Numbered from the stretch's first letter, positions 46,135 through 55,324 are shown. The stretch: DNA of 64,000 bases from Cognatiyoonia koreensis (GCF_900109295.1 NZ_FOIZ01000002.1:992001-1056000), one strand, 5' to 3'. Made by a program: numbers and translations. The notes: a model not told the origin generated them from the letters alone.

Positions 46135-47256
46135 ATGACACAGATGCGCGTTGGCATTATCGGATGCGGAAATATTTCGTCAGCCTATCTGCGGCTGGGG
46201 CCCCTTTTCAAAGCACTTGATATGCGGGCCGTCGCAGACATCAACATGGACGCGGCCAAGGCGCGCGCGTCCGAATTCGGCGTGCGCGCGGACACGGTCG
46301 AGGATCTGCTGACCGCCGATGATATCGACGTGATCGTCAACCTGACGATCCCTGCCGTGCACTACGAGGTAACCAAACGTATCCTTGAGTCCGGCAAGCA
46401 CGCCTACACCGAAAAGCCCATTGTTCTGACGCTCGCCGAAGGGGAAGACCTGCGCCGTATTGCAACGGAAAAAGGGCTGCGCGTGGGATCTGCACCCGAT
46501 ACGTTCTTGGGCGGTGTGCATCAGCAGGCCCGCGCCATGCTGGACGAAGGCAAGATAGGAAGAGTGATTGGCGGCACCTGTCACGTCATGGGGCACGGCA
46601 TGGAAGCATGGCACCCGAACCCTGACTTCTTCTATCAGCCGGGTGCCGGTCCGATCCTGGATATCGGTCCCTACTACGTTACAAATCTGATCCAGTTGCT
46701 TGGGCCGGTCAAATCGGTAGTTTCCCTTGCCACCACCACTTTTGCCGAGCGAACCATCGGGAATGGTGACCGGTTTGGTGAAAAGGTGCCCGTGGACACG
46801 CCGACGAACATTCACGCGCTGCTGGAGTTCGTGAACGGGGCGACAATCACGTTGGGCGCAAGCTGGGATGTCTGGGTACACAAGCACGGACACATGGAGC
46901 TTTATGGCGAAGACGGCACGCTGTTCGTGCCAGACCCCAATTTTTTTGGCGGCGCACTGGAAATCGGTGACAAGGACAAAGTGATCAGCGATGTGGCGGG
47001 ATGGGACCATCCGTTTGGCCGCGTTAATGATGACGAGGGGCGCGCGAATTACCGCTGCGCCGGGCTGGCGGATATGGCGACAGCCATCGCCGAAAACCGT
47101 CCGCATCGCTGCAACATCGACCTTGCCGTGCATGCGGTCGATGTGATGACGAGCATCCTGAAGGCCGGAGAAGAGCGCCGCTTTGTCGAGATGGCCACGA
47201 CCTGCGAACGACCTGCTGCCTTGTCGCCCGCAGAGGCGGGCGCGTTACTACGCTAG
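46135..47256 (+). CDS. Gfo/Idh/MocA-family sugar dehydrogenase
   Basis: This 373-residue NAD(P)-dependent oxidoreductase has an N-terminal Rossmann fold (RVGIIGCGNISSAYL), the family's EKP motif (HAYTEKPIVLTLAEG), and a C-terminal alpha/beta domain with PGAGPILDIGPYYVTNLIQLLG. Members oxidise a sugar hydroxyl, often at C3, or reduce keto-sugars. It is last in the mannoside operon, 11 bases after the isomerase-like gene. Its stop shares the four bases CTAG with the stop of the convergent ClbS-like gene. Confidence 0.92.
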   Translation: MTQMRVGIIGCGNISSAYLRLGPLFKALDMRAVADINMDAAKARASEFGVRADTVEDLLTADDIDVIVNLTIPAVHYEVTKRILESGKHAYTEKPIVLTLAEGEDLRRIATEKGLRVGSAPDTFLGGVHQQARAMLDEGKIGRVIGGTCHVMGHGMEAWHPNPDFFYQPGAGPILDIGPYYVTNLIQLLGPVKSVVSLATTTFAERTIGNGDRFGEKVPVDTPTNIHALLEFVNGATITLGASWDVWVHKHGHMELYGEDGTLFVPDPNFFGGALEIGDKDKVISDVAGWDHPFGRVNDDEGRANYRCAGLADMATAIAENRPHRCNIDLAVHAVDVMTSILKAGEERRFVEMATTCERPAALSPAEAGALLR

Positions 47257-47741
47257 ACTGACTTCAGTGCCTTGCGGATGAATTTTGCAGCGGAGCGAAA
47301 GTGGCTGGGGCCCGTGGCCTCGGCCCAGCGGCCCGTTGTCCATTTGCCGTTTCCGCCCACCATCGGTTCGCTGTAAAGCGCCTTGTCATCCAGCCCATCG
47401 ACAAACGACATGAAATCCGCGTAGGCGTCCGACAACAGCTTGCGCGCATCGTCCCAGTTGAGATCAGCCTGCATTTCCCGCAGCTTTGCGTTGAATTCGT
47501 TCAACTGGTTCCACTTGTAGCCCTTGGCGGGAATATGGACCGGTCGGCCTGCAACGCCATCGTGATACCACCCGAGGAACAACGTGATCCAATAGGCGCG
47601 ATGCCCGATCACGTCCTTGATCGATACGCCGTCGACTTTCACCGTCGCCCTGTCAGGCGGCACGCTGTCGATCAGCTTTGAAAGCTTGGTGTATTCCTTC
47701 TGGGAAATTTCCAGAAGCTCGGCCTTGGATGTCGCTGGCAT
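47253..47741 (-). CDS. ClbS/DfsB-family four-helix protein
   Basis: This 162-residue protein is of the DinB-like ClbS/DfsB family (MPATSKAELLEISQKEYTKL, HRAYWITLFLGWYHDG, and the tryptophan-rich NGKWTTGRWAEATGPSHFRSA). ClbS itself hydrolyses the genotoxin colibactin to protect DNA, but most members have no known role and no colibactin genes are here. GAGG is upstream of ATG 47741. Confidence 0.85.
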   Translation of the reverse strand: MPATSKAELLEISQKEYTKLSKLIDSVPPDRATVKVDGVSIKDVIGHRAYWITLFLGWYHDGVAGRPVHIPAKGYKWNQLNEFNAKLREMQADLNWDDARKLLSDAYADFMSFVDGLDDKALYSEPMVGGNGKWTTGRWAEATGPSHFRSAAKFIRKALKSV

Positions 47742-47811
47742 TCTTTCCCTCACTTTCCGTGAGAAAAGCATAGGAAATAACGGCAGCGCCTACCTTGATC
47801 GGTGTCAATCG

Positions 47812-48993
47812 CTAGCCGGGAATGCCTGTTTCTTCAGCGATCTGCTTGCGCGATTTACGCGCGCGTTCTGTCGCCGATTTCAGCTGTCCGCAAGCGGCCA
47901 TGATATCTTCACCCCGCGGGGTCCGGATTGGCGACGCATAGCCCGCCTTGTAGATGATATCGGCAAACTTGCGGATGCGGTTGTTGGACGACCGCGTGTA
48001 GGGCGCACCGGGCCATTCATTGAACGGGATCAGGTTGATCTTGGCAGGGATGCCGTCGATCAGTTTGATAAGGCGGCGGGCGTCTTCGTCGCTGTCGTTC
48101 ACGCCGTCCAGCATCACGTATTCGAACGTGATCCGTTCGGAATTGCTGACTTTCGGGTATTCGCGCAACGCATCAAGCAACGCGTCGATGTTCCACCGCT
48201 TGTTGATGGGAACCAGAACGTCGCGCACCGCGTCCGTGGTTGCGTGAAAGGACACGGCCAGTTGGCAGCCGATTTCCTTGGCGGTGCGGGCAATTTCGGG
48301 CACAACGCCGGACGTCGAAAGCGTGATGCGACGGCGCGATAGCGAAATGCCCTGATCGTCCATCGCGATCTTCATTGCGTCGCGCACATTTTCAAAGTTG
48401 TAAAGCGGTTCGCCCATCCCCATCAGCACGATGTTGGAAAGCAGGCGGGTTTCATCCTTGGGCGCGCCTTGCACCGGCCATTCGCCCAGATCGTCACGCG
48501 CAATCATGATCTGCCCGACGATTTCGGCAGGTGTGAGGTTGCGCACCAGCTTTTGCGTGCCAGTGTGACAGAAGGTGCAGGTGAGCGTGCAACCGACCTG
48601 CGAGGAAATGCAAAGCGTGCCGCGATCGGTTTCGGGGATATAGACCACCTCGACCTCGTGCCCGCCGGCGATGCGTACCAGATATTTGCGGGTGCCGTCA
48701 TCGCTGACCTGCTTGGTCACGACTTCGGGCAAGGAGATATCGAAGGTTTCCGCCAGCATTGCGCGATAGGGTTTGGCAAGATTGGTCATCGCCTCAAAAT
48801 CGCGCACGCCCCAATAGTAAATCCATTGCCAAATCTGGCCGACCCGCATCTTGGCCTGCTTTTCGGGCGTGCCTGCCGCGATTAGCGCATCGCGCATCTG
48901 CGTGCGGGTCATGCCGATCAGATTCGGACGCGCCGGAACATCCTTGCGCGGAATCGTCAGCATATCTTGGGTAATCGGGGCTTTGGCATCCAT
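47812..48993 (-). CDS. rlmN: 23S rRNA / tRNA adenine C2-methyltransferase RlmN
   Basis: This radical-SAM enzyme methylates A2503 of 23S rRNA and A37 of some tRNAs. The 393-residue protein has the 4Fe-4S cluster motif [11 protein letters not shown], a [11 protein letters not shown]-binding segment, and a C-terminal ACGQL with the cysteine that carries the methyl transfer. The ATG at 48993 is preferred to a GTG one codon earlier. Family is certain. Confidence 0.97.
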   Translation of the reverse strand: MDAKAPITQDMLTIPRKDVPARPNLIGMTRTQMRDALIAAGTPEKQAKMRVGQIWQWIYYWGVRDFEAMTNLAKPYRAMLAETFDISLPEVVTKQVSDDGTRKYLVRIAGGHEVEVVYIPETDRGTLCISSQVGCTLTCTFCHTGTQKLVRNLTPAEIVGQIMIARDDLGEWPVQGAPKDETRLLSNIVLMGMGEPLYNFENVRDAMKIAMDDQGISLSRRRITLSTSGVVPEIARTAKEIGCQLAVSFHATTDAVRDVLVPINKRWNIDALLDALREYPKVSNSERITFEYVMLDGVNDSDEDARRLIKLIDGIPAKINLIPFNEWPGAPYTRSSNNRIRKFADIIYKAGYASPIRTPRGEDIMAACGQLKSATERARKSRKQIAEETGIPG

Positions 48994-49037
48994 CACATGG
49001 GACCTTTCAACAGGAATTGCGCCCCATATAAGCCAAA

Positions 49038-49067
49038 AGGCGCGGTTTCCAATGGAAAACCGCGCCT
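49038..49067 (-). terminator. Intrinsic terminator of the ialB-like gene
   Basis: An 11-pair stem (AGGCGCGGTTT at 49038-49048 and its complement at 49057-49067, eight-base loop) is followed, in the minus direction, by TTTT. It lies 25 bases past the IalB-family stop, upstream of rlmN. Confidence 0.85.
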
Positions 49068-49091
49068 GTCGTCAAATTCAATTGTGCTGGA

Positions 49092-49625
49092 TCAGCCGGC
49101 GCAGCGCTTTGCAGCTTCTTCTACCGCAGCGCTGAAACCCAGTAGCGAGAAGCTGTCAGTCGTCACGTTGCCGCGACCAGACCGCCCTACGAGGACCGCG
49201 TTCGCGCCGCGTTTCATGGCTGCCACGATGCGGGCATCGTCTTCGGGTGTTGCAGGCCACGCCCATTCACCATCTGTGAACAGCTGGAACGTCGTGCCGC
49301 TGATATCCATCGACACGGTAGAGCCACCTGCAAAGGGATACCCGCCGGTAAAAGCTACCTGACCCTGCACAGATGCGCCGGGACGATAGAAGACGAACAG
49401 CAGGATTTCACCACGACGGCCTTGCGTCGGGTTGCCGCTGCTGTCGCGCAGTGATGATTCCTTTGGTTTGGAAACGCCCCAGCATTCCTGCGGATTGTCT
49501 TCGACAAACACGCTCCAGTCGGTGTTCGCCAATACACGATTGTCGCTGGTTTCCTGCGCGAAAGCAGGCAGAGCCAGTGCGAGTGCGGTAACAACACCCA
49601 ACGTGCGCGACATCATTTTTTTCAT
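49092..49625 (-). CDS. Invasion-associated locus B (IalB) family secreted protein
   Basis: This 177-residue protein has a signal peptide (MKKMMSRTLGVVTALALALPAFAQ in outline) and an IalB domain: two cysteines (QECWGV and AAKRCAG) that could pair, a strand-rich centre (EILLFVFYRPGA), and the family glycine GGYPFAGGS. IalB of Bartonella is linked to host invasion; in free-living marine relatives it is a periplasmic protein of unknown role. ATG 49625 is chosen: GGAGG lies about ten bases upstream. A strong terminator follows. Confidence 0.85.
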   Translation of the reverse strand: MKKMMSRTLGVVTALALALPAFAQETSDNRVLANTDWSVFVEDNPQECWGVSKPKESSLRDSSGNPTQGRRGEILLFVFYRPGASVQGQVAFTGGYPFAGGSTVSMDISGTTFQLFTDGEWAWPATPEDDARIVAAMKRGANAVLVGRSGRGNVTTDSFSLLGFSAAVEEAAKRCAG

Positions 49626-49813
49626 ATTTACAGCCTCCAAGCTGTCCTTGCCTCTGTGGTCCTGACCATCGGTCCGTCTCATGCGTACCTTTTCGACTGG
49701 TCGGTCCTGTTTCAACGCGATAGCCATAGACCTAGCAAAAAACTGCCAAGCGGGGGAACCCCTGAAATTGCGGTGTATTATCGCGCTCTGGCAGCACACG
49801 AAAGGAAATCATC

Positions 49814-50809
49814 ATGTCCGCACCGGTTGATCTGGTCGAAGTCTGGCGTGGCGATATGCGAGAGTCCATTCATCAGGGCCATGCCGTGATCTGCGATGCG
49901 GGGGGTGACATCGTGCAGGCATGGGGCGACCCGGCTGCGATGATCTATCCGCGCTCGTCCTGCAAGATGATCCAGGCCCTCCCGCTGATCGAAAGCGGCG
50001 CGGCCGCAGCCTTTGGCCTGACGCCTGCGCAATTGGCTTTGGCGTGTGCATCACACCGAGGGGCCGTGATCCACACCGCGCCGGTAAATGCATGGCTGGA
50101 TGACCTTGGTTTGAATGATGACGACTTTTGCTGCGGGCCGCAGGAACCGCGCGATGTGGCAGATCGCAACGCATTGATCCGGGCAGGGAAAGCCCCGTGC
50201 CGCGTGCATAACAACTGTTCCGGAAAACACGCCGGTTTTCTGACGCTTACAAAACATCTGGGTGCCGGTCCCGAATACGTGGACATCGCCCATCCCGTGC
50301 AGATGGCTTGCAAGGCTGCGTTCGAGGAGACAACACAGGAAGACAGCCCGTGTTATGGCATTGACGGCTGTTCCGCCCCAAATCACGCCAGCACAGTGCA
50401 TGGTTTGGCCCGTGCCATGGCCTTTTTCGCCGCTGCCGGCGGGCGCAGCGATGTGCGATCAAAGGCGGCTGCCAGCCTTGTGCAAGCGATGGTCACCTTT
50501 CCCGAACTCATCGCCGGAGAGACCGGCGCTTGCACCGAACTGATGCGTGCAATGGGCGGGAAGGTCGCAATCAAGACGGGCGCAGAGGGTGTTTTTGTCG
50601 CCATTATCCCGGAAAAGAAGCTGGGCATTGCCCTGAAAATTGCGGATGGCGCGACCCGCGCAAGTGAATGCGCGATTGCTGCCATTCTGGTCAAACTGGG
50701 CGTGCTGGATGTGAACCACCCGGCGGCCAAGGCACGGATGCTGGCCCCCGTCGCAAACTGGGACGGGCTTGTCACTGGGCGCATTCGCCCCACTGCCGCA
50801 CTGACATAA
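49814..50809 (+). CDS. L-asparaginase, Rhizobium etli AnsA (ReAV) type
   Basis: This 331-residue asparaginase II family enzyme is unrelated to the E. coli type I/II fold. The key residues fall at the same numbers as in the R. etli enzyme: Ser48 and Lys51 in PRSSCKM, Ser80 in ASHRG, and the VHNNCSGKHAG stretch that includes the zinc-site cysteine. It turns asparagine into aspartate and ammonia in the cytoplasm. It stands alone, divergent from the IalB-family gene, with AAAGGAAA upstream of the ATG and nine bases before xthA. Confidence 0.93.
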   Translation: MSAPVDLVEVWRGDMRESIHQGHAVICDAGGDIVQAWGDPAAMIYPRSSCKMIQALPLIESGAAAAFGLTPAQLALACASHRGAVIHTAPVNAWLDDLGLNDDDFCCGPQEPRDVADRNALIRAGKAPCRVHNNCSGKHAGFLTLTKHLGAGPEYVDIAHPVQMACKAAFEETTQEDSPCYGIDGCSAPNHASTVHGLARAMAFFAAAGGRSDVRSKAAASLVQAMVTFPELIAGETGACTELMRAMGGKVAIKTGAEGVFVAIIPEKKLGIALKIADGATRASECAIAAILVKLGVLDVNHPAAKARMLAPVANWDGLVTGRIRPTAALT

Positions 50810-50818
50810 GGAAATCGG

Positions 50819-51607
50819 ATGCCATTCACACTTGCCACTTGGAACATCAACTCTGTCCGCTTGCGTGAAAACATCGTCGCGCAGCTGTTGCGCGATGAAA
50901 TGCCGGATGTGCTGTGCTTGCAGGAATGCAAAAGCCCGGTCGAGAAAATCCCGACCGAGCAGTTTCGCGCGTTGGGTTACAATCACATGGTTGCAAGGGG
51001 TCAGAAGGGGTATAATGGTGTCGCGATCCTGTCCAAGATCCCGATGGTAGAAGCGGGGGCAGTAGACTATGCCGCCCTTGGTCACGCACGTCACGTCGCC
51101 GGCAAGCTGGAAAACGGTGTGACGATCCACAACTTCTATGTGCCCGCGGGCGGCGACGTGCCAGACCGCGAGGTGAACGAGAAGTTCGGCCAGAAGCTCG
51201 ATTACCTGATGGAAATGCGTGATGCATTTCATGGTGACATGCCGCAGAAATCCATCCTTGTGGGCGATCTGAATATCGCCCCGCGCGAAGATGATGTCTG
51301 GGACCACAAGAAGCTGTTGAAAGTCGTCAGCCATACCCCTGTCGAGGTCGAAGCGCTGGGCGAAACGCAGGATGCAGGCGGTTGGATCGATGTGACCCGT
51401 GCTGATATTCCCGATGGCAGGCTTTATAGCTGGTGGTCATACCGCGCGAAGGACTGGGATGCCGCCGACAAGGGCCGCAGACTGGATCATATCTGGGCCA
51501 CGCCGGATATCGCGAATGCCGCCCATGGAAGCCGCATCCTGCGCGCGGCACGCGGATGGGAGCAACCCTCCGATCATGCGCCGGTGTTTGCGACATTTGA
51601 TATTTAG
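50819..51607 (+). CDS. xthA: Exodeoxyribonuclease III
   Basis: This AP endonuclease and 3'-phosphatase functions in base-excision repair. The 262-residue protein has the family's catalytic signatures: LATWNINSVRLR, CLQECKSP (metal glutamate), VGDLNIAPREDDVWD, and DHAPVFATF (catalytic histidine). It starts nine bases after the asparaginase stop and may share its transcript. The second exact repeat copy begins three bases after the stop. Confidence 0.96.
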   Translation: MPFTLATWNINSVRLRENIVAQLLRDEMPDVLCLQECKSPVEKIPTEQFRALGYNHMVARGQKGYNGVAILSKIPMVEAGAVDYAALGHARHVAGKLENGVTIHNFYVPAGGDVPDREVNEKFGQKLDYLMEMRDAFHGDMPQKSILVGDLNIAPREDDVWDHKKLLKVVSHTPVEVEALGETQDAGGWIDVTRADIPDGRLYSWWSYRAKDWDAADKGRRLDHIWATPDIANAAHGSRILRAARGWEQPSDHAPVFATFDI

Positions 51608-51609
51608 GA

Positions 51610-51644
51610 TGCCTCCGGCGGAAGTTTGATTGGACAAAGAAAGA
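51610..51644 (+). repeat. 3'-end repeat element, copy 2 (after xthA)
   Basis: This 35-bp segment is identical to 27590-27624, and lies between the stop of xthA and the end of the convergent SGNH gene. The sense orientation relative to the upstream gene is the same as in copy 1. Confidence 0.9.
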
Positions 51645-51656
51645 CGACCGCGTGGC

Positions 51657-52280
51657 CTATTGCAGGGCCGCTGCGATCGCTTTGCCAAGGGTGTCATGCG
51701 CGTCTGCATCGAAATGCGTGCCATCTTTGGGATGGACGGCGATATGTGCACCCGCATCGATGAACCCGGCCCCCCATTGCGCGGCAAGTTCCTGCAGACG
51801 TGGCAGGAGTGCACGTGATTTCGCGGCACCTCCGAACAGTTCGGGCACGAAAGCGCCGGCTTCTTCGATCGGTGGCGGGCAGACAAGTGTGATTGCGAAA
51901 CCGTCATGGCGCGCCTGCGTTTCGGCGTCGTTCGCCATGCGCAGCAGTCCTGCGATCCCGGCGGCGATTGCGTCAGCCGTCTTGCCATATTTCGCCTGCA
52001 GGTCATTGGTACCAAGCATGATGATCAGCCGGTCGATTGGGCCGTGCGCGTTCAGTGATATACGCAGTCCGAGGTGCCCATCCCTGTGAAGATCTGGATC
52101 GCTCGCCGTGATCTGACAGGCTGTGCGTCCGGGCAGCCCGTCTTCAATCAGTGTGCATCCGAGGATATCTGCCATAACCACAGGCCACCGTCGCGCAAGC
52201 CGGGGGTGGTGGTCGTGCGAGTCCATGGGGGGTGTGCCATGCGTGTTGCTGTCACCGAAGGCCAGAATGGTTTGTTTCAT
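51657..52280 (-). CDS. SGNH/GDSL-family hydrolase
   Basis: This 207-residue esterase or lipase-like enzyme has block I FGDSNTHGTPP (nucleophile Ser11), a glycine block (GLPGRTACQ), block III GTNDLQAKYG, and a catalytic aspartate-histidine pair in KDGTHFDADAH. It belongs to the arylesterase-type group by the GDSNTHG form. There is no signal peptide. It converges with xthA. The substrate is unknown. Confidence 0.9.
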   Translation of the reverse strand: MKQTILAFGDSNTHGTPPMDSHDHHPRLARRWPVVMADILGCTLIEDGLPGRTACQITASDPDLHRDGHLGLRISLNAHGPIDRLIIMLGTNDLQAKYGKTADAIAAGIAGLLRMANDAETQARHDGFAITLVCPPPIEEAGAFVPELFGGAAKSRALLPRLQELAAQWGAGFIDAGAHIAVHPKDGTHFDADAHDTLGKAIAAALQ

Positions 52281-52355
52281 TTGGGAAGGCTAACCCCCTT
52301 GGCCTTTGGCACACAAGCGCACATATAGGTGCCAACACCAGATACGGAGACGACC

Positions 52356-53267
52356 ATGATCGAACTTGGCGGCACACCGGCCCCGGCGGCGGGCGATAAC
52401 ATCATCGACGGCAGCGATGCCACTTTTATGCAGGACGTGATCGAGGCATCCCAGGCGGTGCCTGTGATCGTCGATTTCTGGGCCCCGTGGTGCGGCCCTT
52501 GCAAGACGCTTGGTCCTGCTATCGAAGCGGCCGTCACGAAGGCGGGCGGTCGTGTGAAGCTGGTCAAGATCGATGTGGACGCCAACCCCGGCTATGCGGG
52601 ACAACTGCGCGTGCAATCCATTCCAACGGTTTACGCCTTTCACAATGGCCAGCCTGTTGACGCGTTTCAGGGCGCATTGCCGCCATCCGAGATTGATGCG
52701 TTCGTCGAAAAGGTTGCCGCTTTGGGCGGTGAGCCGGACAACGGGTTGCAGGACGCTGTCGACGCCGCGCAGACAATGCTGGATGAGGGTGCCGCCGCCG
52801 ATGCAGCAGAAACCTTTGCCGCGATCCTGCAGGAAGACCCCAACCATGCGGTTGCCTATGCCGGGCTTGTGCAATCCTACCTTGCTTTGAACGACATAGA
52901 TCAGGCCGAGGCGATCCTGAACGGCGCGCCTGCGGAAATTTCGACCCACCCGGCGTTGGAGGCCGTTCATGCCCAGATTGCGCTGGCGCGTGAGGCGGCG
53001 AACGCCGGGCCGCTGGATGAGTTGAGTGCAGCGGTCGCAGCTGACCCGACCGATCATCAGGCGCGTTTTGATCTTGCTATTGCGCAACATGCGGCGGGTC
53101 AGACCGAAGCGGCCATCGACTCCTTGCTGGAGCTGTTCCGCCGTGATCGGGAATGGAATGAAGAGGCGGCCAAGACCCAGCTTTTCAAGATTTTCGATGC
53201 GCTTGATGCCAAGGATCCGCTTGCGTTGAACGGCCGGCGAAAATTGTCTTCACTGATATTTGCCTGA
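52356..53267 (+). CDS. CnoX/YbbN-type thioredoxin with TPR-like domain
   Basis: This 303-residue protein has a thioredoxin domain with the WCGPC active site (Cys46, Cys49) and a C-terminal helical TPR-like region (about residues 135-300). CnoX proteins are redox-active holdases that hand clients to GroEL and protect proteins from chlorine stress. I chose the ATG at 52356, GGAGA five bases upstream, over a longer frame. It is first in a three-gene run with the LON-domain and Trm112-like genes. Confidence 0.92.
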   Translation: MIELGGTPAPAAGDNIIDGSDATFMQDVIEASQAVPVIVDFWAPWCGPCKTLGPAIEAAVTKAGGRVKLVKIDVDANPGYAGQLRVQSIPTVYAFHNGQPVDAFQGALPPSEIDAFVEKVAALGGEPDNGLQDAVDAAQTMLDEGAAADAAETFAAILQEDPNHAVAYAGLVQSYLALNDIDQAEAILNGAPAEISTHPALEAVHAQIALAREAANAGPLDELSAAVAADPTDHQARFDLAIAQHAAGQTEAAIDSLLELFRRDREWNEEAAKTQLFKIFDALDAKDPLALNGRRKLSSLIFA

Positions 53268-53293
53268 TGCCCCTGCCGCACTAGATCAACCTC

Positions 53294-53935
53294 ATGATAG
53301 TCGCCAGCGAGCTGCCAGACACGATCCCGGTTTTTCCGCTTCCCGGCGCGCTTTTGCTGCCGCGTGCCCGGTTGCCGCTCCATCTATTCGAACCGCGTTA
53401 TCTGGCGATGTGCGACGACATGCTGAAGACTTCGACGCGGCTTGTCGGCATGGTTCAGCCTTACGACGCCCCCGACAAGGACGGTAAGCTGCACACCATC
53501 GGTTGCGCAGGCAAGTTGACCGCCTTTTCGGAAACCGAAGACGGGCGGTATATGGTGACCCTGTCCGGTATTTCCCGCTTTCGGATCGTGGAAGAAGTCG
53601 AAGGCTTCACGCCTTATCGGCGCTGCAAGGTCGATTGGAGCGGATTTGACCGTGATCTTGGACCCGCGGAAAAGGACGACACCTTTAATCGCGACGAATT
53701 CATGCAGACGCTTGGCCGATTTTTCGACGATCAGGGCTTGCGCACTGATTGGGAATCGCTGGGTGACGCAGAAGATGAACTGCTGATCAATTCGCTGTCC
53801 ATGCTGTGCCCGTTCGAACCCGAAGACAGACAGGCCTTGCTAGAAGCTCCGTCGTTGACGACCCGACGCGAGACACTTGTCACGTTGATCGAGTTTGCTT
53901 TGCGCGGCGGCAACAGTGAAGAGATGATGCAATGA
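53294..53935 (+). CDS. LON peptidase substrate-binding domain protein
   Basis: This is a 213-residue protein consisting of the Lon N-terminal substrate-binding domain only ([36 protein letters not shown]), without the ATPase or protease. It may be an adaptor or protein-binding module. It begins 26 bases after the CnoX gene, and its stop overlaps the next start (ATGA). Confidence 0.9.
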   Translation: MIVASELPDTIPVFPLPGALLLPRARLPLHLFEPRYLAMCDDMLKTSTRLVGMVQPYDAPDKDGKLHTIGCAGKLTAFSETEDGRYMVTLSGISRFRIVEEVEGFTPYRRCKVDWSGFDRDLGPAEKDDTFNRDEFMQTLGRFFDDQGLRTDWESLGDAEDELLINSLSMLCPFEPEDRQALLEAPSLTTRRETLVTLIEFALRGGNSEEMMQ

Positions 53936-54111
53936 GCACTATTTCGTTCGATCCCAAGATGCTTGAGGCGCTTGTCTGCCCTGAAACCCACACGACCTTG
54001 TCCTATGATGCCGACAAGCAGGAACTGGTGTCCAAGCGTGCGAACCTTGCCTTTCCGATCCGTGACGGTATCCCTGTGATGCTGGTTGATGAAGCTCGCA
54101 GGCTGGACTAG
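53932..54111 (+). CDS. Trm112 family protein
   Basis: This short gene encodes 59 residues: after [11 protein letters not shown], a LEALVCPET segment, then [20 protein letters not shown]. Trm112-like proteins are small zinc-ribbon-type activators of methyltransferases; here only one of the usual cysteines is visible, so metal binding is doubtful. The start overlaps the LON gene's stop by four bases. It converges on the ubiH-like gene with four bases between the stops. Confidence 0.88.
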   Translation: MSTISFDPKMLEALVCPETHTTLSYDADKQELVSKRANLAFPIRDGIPVMLVDEARRLD

Positions 54112-54115
54112 TTTT

Positions 54116-55324
54116 CTAGCCCTGCATCAAGCGCGGCAGTTTTCCGTTCAGTCCCGCCGCTTCGCGCATGAAACCGCGCCGAAGGCCGGGCACCGCGTTC
54201 ACCACACCCATTCCGACATCGCGCGCTGCGCGCACCAGTGGATTATCGTTTGAAAACAGCCGGTTGAACGTGTCTGTCGCGATTGCAAGCTTGGCTGTGT
54301 CAGCACGACGCCAAGATTCATAACGTGCCAGAACTTGCGGATTTCCGATGTCTTCGCCGCGCTGGCGCGCATCTGACAGGACATCGACCAGTGCGCCGAC
54401 ATCGCGCAGACCTGCATTGAGACCTTGCCCCGCGATGGGGTGCACCCCGTGTGCGGCGTCACCAACCAAAGCGACCCGTTCACCCACGAAACTGTTCGCC
54501 AGCGTCAGGCCCAGTGGATAGGAAAATCGCTTACCTGTCAGGCTGATCATCCCGAGAAAACTGCCGAACGCCGGTTTCAGTTCTTCCAGAAATGCCGCGT
54601 CGTCCAATCCCATCAGATAGCTCGCACGGGCGTCGGTTTCGCTCCACACGATGGATGAGCGATCACCGGTCAGGGGCAGGATCGCCAGCGGTCCATTCGG
54701 CATGAAGAACTGATGCGCGATGCCGCCATGCGGTTTTTCATGTTTCACCGCGCAAACGACGGCTGTTTGCCCATATCCCCAACCGGTGCGGGAAATTCCG
54801 GCGCGTTCGGCAGTGCCGCTTTTGCGTCCGTCGCAACCGGCGATCAGGGATGCTGTCAGGGTTTTGCCGCTGGCAAGTGTCACTGTGGCGTGATTTGCAA
54901 CCTCTTGGCTGACAACGGTTTTTTTGGCCAGATGTGTGATATTTGGAGCGGCATCCATCGCATCCATGAAGGCGCGGCGCAGGTGCCGGTCTTCGACCAG
55001 ATAGCCCATCGGGCCTTCTTCGATTTCGGCATGGTCGAAGTGCATCATCCAAGGGCTTGGCCCTTCGCCTGCGCGCCCGTCAGTAACCTTGATTTCAAGC
55101 ATCGGTTGCGCGTTGTCGCTGATGGCGTCCCAGATGCCAATTGCTTTCAGCAAGCGGTGCGAGGCGAGCGAAAGCGCATAGGATCGCCCGTCGAAATCAG
55201 GTTTCTTGCGACGGTCGACTGGCAGACTGTCAATGATAGTGACGCGCAAACCTTCCTGCGCGGCGGCAAGCGCGAGGGCCGGGCCGTTCAGTCCGCCCCC
55301 GACGATGATCAAATTCGTATCCAT
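54116..55324 (-). CDS. UbiH/COQ6-family FAD-dependent ubiquinone monooxygenase
   Basis: This 402-residue flavin monooxygenase hydroxylates the ring of ubiquinone precursors. FAD-binding motifs are seen: IIVGGGLNGPALALAAAQEGL (dinucleotide fold), the middle GCDGRKSGTAERAGI, and GDAAHGVHPIAGQGLNAGLRD. Alphaproteobacteria have one to three such enzymes (UbiH/UbiL/UbiM), and position specificity is not readable from the sequence. Confidence 0.92.
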   Translation of the reverse strand: MDTNLIIVGGGLNGPALALAAAQEGLRVTIIDSLPVDRRKKPDFDGRSYALSLASHRLLKAIGIWDAISDNAQPMLEIKVTDGRAGEGPSPWMMHFDHAEIEEGPMGYLVEDRHLRRAFMDAMDAAPNITHLAKKTVVSQEVANHATVTLASGKTLTASLIAGCDGRKSGTAERAGISRTGWGYGQTAVVCAVKHEKPHGGIAHQFFMPNGPLAILPLTGDRSSIVWSETDARASYLMGLDDAAFLEELKPAFGSFLGMISLTGKRFSYPLGLTLANSFVGERVALVGDAAHGVHPIAGQGLNAGLRDVGALVDVLSDARQRGEDIGNPQVLARYESWRRADTAKLAIATDTFNRLFSNDNPLVRAARDVGMGVVNAVPGLRRGFMREAAGLNGKLPRLMQG

